The translations under genes and the position numbers were made by a program. From Doryteuthis pealeii (lineage: Eukaryota > Mollusca > Cephalopoda > Myopsida > Loliginidae): a stretch of 64,000 nt of DNA. Shown piece by piece: positions 60,501 through 64,000 of the stretch; the first letter of the stretch is position 1; each line of letters begins with the position of its first letter. The notes beneath the pieces are model-generated. The model did not search any database. It was not told where the DNA came from and saw only the letters and a program-made list of their open reading frames with translations. The stretch is taken from contig CM042157.1 in NCBI GenBank assembly GCA_023376005.1, positions 90,516,987 through 90,580,986 of the forward strand. The letters run 5' to 3'.

Positions 60501-61458
60501 AATAAAGATGAGGACAATAGTCTGAATAATCCACTTAATACAAACTGCCAAATTAGTTTGTTAATATATCATTTAGCACTGACAGTAATGATCATTGCAT
60601 TGTGATCCAAAAATCTGAAATTGTTGGAATTAAAAAACAAACTCAATCAATCATTTGCCACTCTATGCAAATTTCTCTTTGAACAAAACTTTTTTACATG
60701 TTATTCCAATCCAGAAAAAAAAAGGTTATTTCCTATAACTTCAACCTAAGAAAAGGGGAACCACTCTGAATGAATTTTATAAATAATTTATTTATTTATT
60801 GATCTACTAGGAAAAAAGAAGACGGGGTTATGGTTAGTTTAATGGGAAAATAATGGGTAGATTAATTAGCAGATAAAATTCATTCAGAGTGGTTCCCCTT
60901 TTTAGGTTGGAGTTATAGGAAATAACCAAAAAAAATCTTATTTCTAATTGATAAAAATTTTAAATAAAGCAACTTGGAACAATTTACTTACTTGGAAAAC
61001 ATCTGGTTTAATTTTTTTTCTGTAACTTCTGGCAACACATTACCTACCCATAAGGCTGTCAACCCTTCAGGATTAGTGGGGCTTCGAATACAAGAAAGGG
61101 GGGAAAGGAAGAAAAAACAATTAATAACATTTCTTCATTAATTTTTAATAAGACAATCTATTTTTCCTAGTATTCTTGAAAAGTTTTCTATCTATAATTC
61201 ATATAGTAATTGTAATGTTTTGAATTTTTCTGCATTAATATAAAAATACAATATATGAATATTACAATCTGGCACATAAGTATGTATATGGACTAATATT
61301 AACATGTCTAGAGCAACTTATAGGTACTCACTCCATTTTTGTATCCATTGGAGAAGAACTTGTATTATAAATTGATCCTGTATGTGTATGTGTCATTGTG
61401 TTCATACAAAATTCCTCATCATCAGATTCTAATCCATCATTTAAGGAGTTCTCTGCTG
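41933..61458 (-). CDS. RRM plus CCCH zinc-finger protein, 3' part of gene (5 exons)
   Basis: Five minus-strand exons (61458-61332, 61081-60992, 58132-58030, 55641-55535, 42089-41933) join in frame with phases 2/1, 2/1, 0/0 and 2/1, and every intron is GT-AG. The sum is 584 nt: 193 residues plus TGA. Residues 1-45 are an acidic, Ser/Thr/His-rich linker. Residues about 50-120 form one RRM with RNP2 LWVGNV and RNP1 RFCAFINF. After a basic linker comes a CX7CX5CX3H finger (ECYFWRTTGCQFGEKCHYRH), and the protein ends in KPWHKVK. An RRM with a CCCH finger points to single-stranded RNA binding, but I cannot name the orthologue. The first visible exon enters in phase 1, so the 5' end is missing. Introns are 250 bp, 2.86 kb, 2.39 kb and 13.4 kb. 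A possible AATAAA polyadenylation signal (minus) lies at 41528-41533. No other gene here is comparably supported. Confidence 0.85.
42586..42671 (-). ncRNA. Hammerhead ribozyme with extended stem II, minus arm
   Basis: The inverted arm gives the same parts on minus: CTGATGA from 'tcatcag' (42660-42666), GAAAC from 'gtttcgg' near 42605-42611, stem III ACACATGTGT and stem I TCACT/AGTGA. It is as complete as the plus arm. Confidence 0.75.
42701..42781 (+). ncRNA. Hammerhead ribozyme with extended stem II, plus arm
   Basis: Stem I TCACT (42701-42705) pairs with AGTGA (42777-42781). CTGATGA is 42706-42712. GGTC/GACC starts a long, imperfect stem II ending before GAA (42763-42765). Stem III ACACATGTGT (42766-42775) is self-complementary and cleavage base A is 42776. 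All core bases are present. Confidence 0.8.
43190..43752 (+). repeat. 'CATATCAACC' dispersed repeat, near full length
   Basis: Starts 'tttacggcatatcaacctca', contains 'gggaccctaacaggtaatac', 'catcagatagagtttaacgt', 'catatgataaaaagggctgg' and ends 'ccagccgacagggcgg'. Best reference with 46945-47520. Confidence 0.75.
43823..44354 (-). repeat. SINE family 1 cluster (three partial copies)
   Basis: 43823-43890 is a tail fragment, 43911-44126 is nearly complete, and 44212-44354 is a head fragment ending GGGTTAGCTCAGTCGGTAGA on minus. The middle copy is cut where an 86-bp unrelated segment intervenes. Likely insertion plus local duplication. Confidence 0.75.
44432..44618 (+). repeat. tRNA-derived SINE family 2, 5'-truncated
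   Basis: Shares 'ggtatgaatcctactctccc', 'ctctgaattcaaacctgtt' and 'gcggaggggttggtaaat' with the 7885 copy. Confidence 0.65.
44993..45266. mobile_element. Hairpin element with hammerheads in both arms
   Basis: Termini 'aaggctacaatgcaagtgtg' and complement. Perfect inner arms of about 60 bp (GAACTGAAGTTGTCTTAGTG...) meet at the centre near 45138-45142. A (TA)n array lies just left. Single-arm relatives are at 32395-32560 and 62385-62540. Confidence 0.8.
45180..45235 (+). ncRNA. Hammerhead-like ribozyme, plus arm
   Basis: CTGAGGA (45186-45192) differs from CTGATGA only at the variable position 7. Stem II GGGAA/TTCCC (45194-45198, 45203-45207) has loop TTTC. GAAA is at 45208-45211. Stem III (ATATT-gag-AAATA) pairs imperfectly. 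The mirror arm lies at about 45061-45095 on minus. Plausibly a weak or decayed ribozyme. Confidence 0.55.
45454..45506. repeat. (TG)n-(TA)n microsatellite
   Basis: About 15 TG units passing into TA units. Confidence 0.9.
45507..45915 (-). pseudogene. mariner-superfamily transposon remnant, two transposase pieces
   Basis: On minus, QRFIIKFLVAEKCKPCEIYR (45790-45900) matches the N-terminal HTH block, and TWVCHYKPDRKRQVHGVKN (45640-45715) matches the region around the first catalytic Asp ('DETWVHHY-P--KRQ'). The Asp itself is not in the frame (a stop precedes TWV). The end near 45507 reads GGGTTATTCAATAAAAAAGA, a terminal-repeat candidate. Confidence 0.7.
45916..46944. other. Intronic gene-free stretch
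   Basis: AT-rich intron 4 sequence of the RRM-CCCH gene; no exon or repeat recognised. Overlapping open frames at 46391-46634 on both strands are low complexity. Confidence 0.5.
46945..47520 (+). repeat. 'CATATCAACC' dispersed repeat, near full length
   Basis: Colinear with 43190-43752 over its length, including the 'gaccagccgattgatcagag' module. Confidence 0.75.
47521..49989. other. Intronic stretch with one repeat and a possible cryptic exon
   Basis: Holds the dispersed repeat at 48085-48355 and a GGA-rich segment at 48454-48560 discussed under findings. A fragment of the 'CATATCAACC' family is at 48765-48860. Otherwise AT-rich. Confidence 0.5.
48085..48355 (+). repeat. Dispersed repeat paired with 18655-18975
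   Basis: Same order of blocks as 18655-18975. It starts TCTTATTATAATGGAGATTG. Confidence 0.6.
49990..50390 (+). mobile_element. LTR-retrotransposon-like LTR/leader fragment
   Basis: GC-richer block with an AATAAAAG motif at 50176, followed by a segment shared with 1075-1165 ('accaagacgaagtccagatg', 'gtatacaac'). The upstream part differs from 830-1070, so LTRs appear to have diverged more than the leader. Confidence 0.4.
50491..50728. mobile_element. Palindromic element with telomere-like loop
   Basis: Arms GGACCATATGACCTTTAGGC and complement, about 95 bp. Beside the centre, CCCCTAACCGTAACCCCTAA. Same family as 6412-6633. Confidence 0.75.
50729..51140. other. Intronic gene-free stretch
   Basis: AT-rich, no feature recognised. 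Confidence 0.5.
51146..51458 (+). mobile_element. Solo LTR
   Basis: 313 bp from TGTTGTAAAGGG to ATACATAACA, with a TGTT/AACA inverted terminus. AAAAA flanks both sides (51141-51145, 51459-51463). Internal TATA-like GTATAAAAG at 51195 and AATAATAAA at 51395 fit an LTR promoter and poly(A) signal. The A-only duplication is weak evidence by itself. Confidence 0.6.
51661..51850 (+). repeat. SINE family 2 fragment
   Basis: 'tgtgatggtataattttag' head, 'catgaatctgtctttcctcc' and 'agctatagataaa' in SINE-2 order. A 'CATATCAACC'-family fragment resembling 57110-57200 follows at about 51945-52050. Confidence 0.5.
52058..52240. repeat. (TA)n with three 35-bp units
   Basis: 'tgtcacccaataaatagata' + 'tgtaaaaccta' occurs at 52101, 52139 and 52202, each separated by TA runs. 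Confidence 0.85.
52352..52530 (+). repeat. (TA)n plus 'CATATCAACC' repeat fragment
   Basis: (TA)n at 52352-52386, then 'aacccataaataggacccta' to 'caccatcagatgcagtttag', a diverged fragment of the family. Confidence 0.6.
52633..53078 (+). mobile_element. Non-autonomous Helitron
   Basis: Begins TCTATACTTATATAAAGGGC after A and ends GGGTAGCTGCTAA before T. The TC/CTRR ends and A-T insertion fit Helitrons. Strongly similar to 58769-59091. No Rep/helicase coding sequence. Confidence 0.7.
53079..53880. other. Intronic gene-free stretch
   Basis: AT-rich; 'aagtcttaggtatgccattcagaaag' occurs twice (53653 and 53706), a small local duplication. Confidence 0.5.
53883..53937. other. Perfect 27-bp-arm hairpin
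   Basis: TCACTGACTTAAGACTTTAT... pairs without mismatch with the following 27 bases around a single-base spacer. No terminal duplication was noticed. Confidence 0.8.
53965..54065 (+). repeat. 'CATATCAACC' repeat fragment
   Basis: 'tcatggcatattaacctttg', 'ttatttaatgcc', 'ggagaatagtagtggtacta' and 'aaaccatagatggac' match 48765-48860 and other copies. Confidence 0.6.
54183..54414. mobile_element. Hairpin element carrying an intact hammerhead
   Basis: Arms of about 70 bp (TTGAAGGCAATTACAATGCG and complement) enclose a roughly 100-bp loop. (TA)n arrays lie on both sides (54140-54172, 54470-54500). Confidence 0.8.
54281..54325 (-). ncRNA. Hammerhead ribozyme, complete type I
   Basis: On minus: stem I ACACTG (54325-54320) pairs with CGGTGT (54286-54281). 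CTGATGA is 54319-54313. Stem II GAC/GTT includes one G-U pair. GAA precedes the self-complementary stem III ACAGCTGT (54295-54288), and the cleavage base A corresponds to 54287. All core positions match. Confidence 0.82.
54519..54690. mobile_element. Hairpin element without ribozyme
   Basis: Arms 'gggagattatgtgcttaatt' and complement; it is related to the arms of 17925-18245, with the ribozyme-bearing loop deleted. Confidence 0.65.
54691..55534. other. Intronic stretch with LTR-like block and 35-bp tandem repeat
   Basis: A 35-bp unit ('gaatcctttggtaagtgaat'...) repeats about 2.5 times at 55083-55162. A GC-richer block at 55165-55330 has a TATA-like motif on minus and may be an LTR, but no ends were found. 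Confidence 0.45.
55535..55641 (-). CDS. Exon d of the RRM-CCCH gene: RRM end and linker
   Basis: This 107-nt exon has a polypyrimidine acceptor ending in TTTTTTCAG and donor GTAAGT. It encodes the last RRM beta strand (CGGQKLLIKFPDNP) and a Ser/Lys/Asn linker. Without splicing, an in-frame stop follows immediately after the donor. Splicing places codon ATG across the junction to the zinc-finger exon. Confidence 0.8.
55975..56361. mobile_element. Inverted-repeat element
   Basis: Left arm 'caccccaaatcagaccagta' pairs with right arm 'tactggtcggatttggggtg', extending about 65 bp. The interior contains a segment ('aaatgctaaaacttaa' region, 56171-56250) also found in the Helitron at 52990-53050. 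Confidence 0.65.
56395..56580 (-). repeat. SINE-like candidate
   Basis: On minus, CAAGTTCAATCCCGGCAGGC is a good Pol III B box, in a GC-rich block with further sequence like the 3' body of a SINE. No second copy was found here and the A box is unclear. Confidence 0.35.
57108..57500 (+). repeat. 'CATATCAACC' repeat, diverged
   Basis: 'tttaatggcatgtcaatctg', 'gggaccctaacaggtactac', 'ctcaccatcagat', 'attctaagcctcaccgacag' follow the family order; related to 6062-6335. Confidence 0.65.
58030..58132 (-). CDS. Exon c of the RRM-CCCH gene: RRM core with RNP1
   Basis: This 103-nt exon follows the acceptor TTTTTTTACATAG and ends at CAG|GTGAAT. It encodes RRM beta-2, beta-3 and alpha-2, including RFCAFINF, which fits RNP1 with aromatic residues at the RNA-stacking positions. 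The open frame continues past the donor into the intron (to about 57949), but the next exon resumes the RRM, so the donor is preferred. Confidence 0.85.
58769..59091 (+). mobile_element. Non-autonomous Helitron with 3' hairpin
   Basis: Begins TCTATACAAATATAAAGGGC and ends ACCACTTCTAG before T. The hairpin TACCCAG-GCAATG-CTGGGTA lies about 10 bp before the CTAG end, the classical Helitron layout. Confidence 0.8.
59325..60068. repeat. Minisatellite, 23-bp unit, about 33 copies
   Basis: Unit GTAGAGGCAACTTTAACATAAA with 0-2 extra A or G at the junction. By-eye count of the GGCAAC core is about 33. It lies wholly in intron 2 of the RRM-CCCH gene. Confidence 0.95.
60155..60530. mobile_element. Inverted-repeat element, possible decayed hammerhead arms
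   Basis: 'cagactattgtcctcatcct' pairs with 'gatgaggacaatagtctg', continuing through 'tattgttatctacacaac'. Outward arms carry TGAAGAAGGC..., which resembles CTGA-A-GA plus a stem II strand, but GAAA is not preserved. Confidence 0.6.
60724..60927. mobile_element. Palindromic element, family of 12510
   Basis: Termini GGTTATTTCCTATAACTTCA and complement; arms include 'ggggaaccactctgaatgaa'. The centre has GGGGTTATGGTTAG, a telomere-like relic. Confidence 0.75.
60992..61081 (-). CDS. Exon b of the RRM-CCCH gene: RRM N-terminal half with RNP2
   Basis: This 90-nt exon has a pyrimidine-rich acceptor and the strong donor GTAAGTAAA. It encodes beta-1 and alpha-1 of an RRM: TALWVGNVLPEVTEKKLNQM, in which LWVGNV fits the RNP2 consensus. 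Its phase (1 nt in, 2 nt out) matches both neighbours exactly. Confidence 0.85.
61332..61458 (-). CDS. Exon a of the RRM-CCCH gene: acidic Ser/Thr linker
   Basis: This 127-nt exon follows a pyrimidine-rich acceptor ending in CCCTTAG and ends at donor GTGAGTACC. It reads through without stop in the frame needed by the next exon and encodes an acidic run (LESDDEEF) followed by a Thr/His/Ser-rich stretch. The residue at the junction is Asp (GA+C). The alternative AG sites at CAGCAG would shift the start by 3 or 6 nt, so the exact 5' boundary is uncertain. Confidence 0.7.
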
Positions 61459-61495
61459 CTAAGGGAAAAAAAGGTTAAATTAATAAATAAAAACA

Positions 61496-61682
61496 GTTAT
61501 TTCCTATAAGTCTAACATAACCAAAGGGGAACCACTCTTGACTGATAAATTATTTATTTATTTATTGATCTACTAGGAAAAAAGAAGACGGGTTTAGGGT
61601 TAGTTTAATGGGAAAATAAATAAATAATTTATCAGTCAAGAGTAGTTCCCCTTTGTTTATGTTAGACTTATAGGAAATAACC
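61496..61682. mobile_element. Palindromic element, family of 12510
   Basis: Termini GTTATTTCCTATAAGTCTAA and complement; centre GGGTTTAGGGTTAG. Just upstream of exon a of the RRM-CCCH gene. Confidence 0.75.
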
Positions 61683-62384
61683 AAACAGTATCAGTCACTT
61701 TCAATATTATTTAGTATTCACAAAATCATTGAGAAACTTCTATTTCGTGAAAAACTAATGCTACTTGTCATCATTGAAATTGTTAAAAACTCATCTATTT
61801 TCTCCACAGGATAATCTTATAAATCATTTAAATTTATCTTAATAAAGAGTAAAATCAATCGTATCACTGAAGACATATGCAAACTTGCAGCTTCAATGTT
61901 TTCACATAGTATTCTACTATTTACAACAGAGTTTCTCAAATTCCCTCCCCCAACAACACATATTACACCCACCTATTTGCATTTAAAAGCAATAAATTCC
62001 CAACTAGAAAAATTAATGTAACAAAAATATTTTTATTTATGCTGTTTATTTAATGTGACCTGTGTGCTTGATGCTTTGCAGATAGATTCTCAAAATTTAG
62101 ATTGATATTTATTAGTTTTAGTCTTATGTCTACACACACACATTATATATATATATATATATATATATATAATGTGTACCAAAAAAAAAAATATATATAT
62201 ATATATATAAATAAATAAATAAATAAAAAAAAGAATCAGGTGGTCCTGTTAGTAAACACAAAAAAACATTATGCTCAGAGGGCAAGCCAGATCTGGAATT
62301 ATAATCAAAAACTGAACAGGCTCACACGCACAAACACAAACATAAACAAACACCCCCCCTACACACACAGACAGCCACTAGCAA
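61683..62384. other. Upstream intron or flank
   Basis: No further exon of the RRM-CCCH gene was recognised. (TA)n arrays at 62143-62171 and 62190-62208. Confidence 0.45.
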
Positions 62385-62540
62385 CAACTTCAGTTCCGGA
62401 GATCTTCTGTAGAAGAGATTTTTATCTCAAAATATTAAGAATAAATCAGAGGTTAACAAACAACACCATAGTTACATTCTTTTTTCTTTACATTTGCATT
62501 GTGATTGCCTTTATAACCAACCACCAAACCAATATAAACA
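62385..62540 (+). mobile_element. Single arm of a hammerhead element (decayed)
   Basis: 'caacttcagttcc', CTGTAGAAGAGATTTTTATC, TCAAAATATTAAGAATAAAT and 'tttgcattgtgattgccttt' follow the order of the 45142-45266 arm. GAAA has become CAAAA, so cleavage is not expected. Confidence 0.6.
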
Positions 62541-62904
62541 CAATGCTTTGAGCAAATTACAAAACCATTATATATATATATATATATATATTAGATACAA
62601 TATAAGAAAAATTAGCATTCAAGAGCTCTGAAATTTCTATGAAAAATTACTGGATATGATAAGATGTTAGTTAAATAAAAAAAATTGAAATTAAAGCAAA
62701 TTTGAAAAAAAAAAAAAAATAATGTTGTATTGTAATTTGTCAAATGGGAAAAACTTTGTCTTATTTCTTAACTTTATTGACATAAAAGTATGAAAGTTGT
62801 TTTTATTTATTTATTTATTTATTAAACGAAATATGTGACAATCTATTACCCTCATCCCATCTCAATTTTCAGGCAATCAGGAGGGTGGGTTCAACATCAT
62901 AAGA

Positions 62905-63850
62905 TGTTGGTTGGCTGGTGTTTAATGGCATATAAACTCTTGTGGATTATTTAATGACAGATCATATTTTGTTTTGTATATATGAGTTGTAAGTAAATAG
63001 TTTGTAGGTAAATTTGTTTTGTTATTAAATGAATTGTTAGAGGATGAGACAAAAGTTAGACAATTTTGGTTGGTTGGTCTGGTTTCATTGTCTAATGGCA
63101 TATCAACCCTTATGGGTTATCTAATACCAAATCCATTCTGGTAGTAGAGCAGTAGTGATACTACCCATAGCTGGGGAGATGAGGAGTTCATACTTTTCCC
63201 AAGAGTATTAATCTAGAAGTGAACATAATAGCATGACTAGAGTTCAAACTTGCTTACTTCTATGTTTTAGCCCAACATGTTACCCACTATGCAACAGGGA
63301 CTCCTCCTCCCCCTTTTTTATATATAGAATTTGTGAGCAAATAGTTTGTAGGTAAATATTTTCATTTGAATTGGTTTCATAAACTGGTAGAAATAATTTT
63401 CATTAACTTCATGTGTATTGATAAACTGGTAGAAATAATTATTCATCAATTTCATATGCATTAATAAATTGAATTAAAATATCTTCACATGTATTCATAA
63501 ACTGGTGGTTGAACCTAAACCAATGCCTTTTTACATCTTTAACATAGAAAAGGAATGGGTATTTGTTTGCCATAAGAGCAATTTGAAGAATATAGTTGGT
63601 ATTTAATCCTATAGGTGCTAGGGCTCATATAGATGCCAGCCAATTAATCAGATCAAGCCTCTCCAACCACCTGTTTAGCCCAAGTAAGAGCTGAAATGGA
63701 GTATTACAGGTCACATAACCCTCTAGTACCTGGGTCAAGGACTGCTCAGCCACCAGGATCCCATCCTCAGGCATTACGGGTTGCCACTCATGGCCAATAG
63801 GTGTTTCCTTGGGGAGGGTTTTACCTCTCTGCAGAGTTGACAACAGGGTG
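62905..63850 (+). repeat. 'CATATCAACC' repeat, long copy
   Basis: Two heads ('ggtgtttaatggcatataaa' at 62921 and 'ctaatggcatatcaaccctt' at 63091), 'tagtttgtaggtaaat' twice, then the 'gccagccaattaatcagatc' module and 'tctctgcagagttgacaaca' end. Its structure suggests one copy inserted in or recombined with another. Confidence 0.6.
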
Positions 63851-63899
63851 GAATATCATAAGAAATTGAATATATATACATATACACACACATATATAA

Positions 63900-64000
63900 G
63901 AAAAGTGTAGAAAAACACAAAATGTTCCAAATGATGAATATTTATTCTGGATAGTAATGCTGACGCTATAACGTTTCGAGACTTTGATTTTTCACTAGGT
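63900..64000 (-). mobile_element. Hammerhead element cut by the window end
   Basis: On minus, TCGAAACGTTATAGCGTC gives GAAA (63977-63974), stem III ACG...CGT and cleavage base C at 63962. The CTGATGA half would lie above base 64000. Confidence 0.55.

Overview
This is a 64-kb piece of an animal nuclear genome. It is AT-rich and intron-bearing, with long (TA)n and (GT)n arrays and interspersed repeats in most parts. Three tRNA-derived SINE families, LINE 3' ends, mariner-type transposons, Helitrons and Penelope-like hammerhead-ribozyme elements together suggest a mollusc, plausibly a coleoid cephalopod of octopus type. The taxon is an inference from repeat content only. There is no operon, no bacterial or viral block, no CRISPR array and no functional tRNA or rRNA gene.

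Only one protein-coding gene is well supported. It lies on the minus strand, with five exons at 61458-61332, 61081-60992, 58132-58030, 55641-55535 and 42089-41933. All junctions are GT-AG and all phases agree. Joined, they give the last 193 residues of a protein with an acidic/Ser-Thr linker, one RNA recognition motif (RNP2 LWVGNV, RNP1 RFCAFINF) split over three exons, and a C-terminal CX7CX5CX3H zinc finger. The 5' exons lie beyond base 64000 or were not recognised. The last intron is 13.4 kb and full of transposons; intron 2 holds a minisatellite of about 33 copies.

Layout: 1-12.4 kb is dense repeats (SINEs, LINE ends, a recurrent 'CATATCAACC' repeat, a deleted mariner, MITEs). 10-18.3 kb holds a series of large palindromes set in TA arrays, several with hammerhead ribozyme cores. 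18.3-30.3 kb is mostly low-complexity AT-rich DNA with isolated transposon relics. 30.3-32.6 kb is repeats. 32.6-41.9 kb is repeat-poor AT-rich DNA downstream of the gene's stop codon. 41.9-61.5 kb is the RRM-CCCH gene, whose introns carry most of the mobile elements. 61.5-64 kb is upstream intron or flank with further repeats.

The most interesting system is the set of inverted-repeat elements whose arms encode type I hammerhead ribozymes with very short, self-complementary stem III. Two copies have all three stems and all core bases (18083-18125 on plus, 54281-54325 on minus). One element carries intact ribozymes in both arms (42606-42781). The others are partly decayed. Hammerheads are known from Penelope-like elements and retrozymes; the head-to-head hairpin form within TA arrays and the palindromic stem III deserve follow-up.
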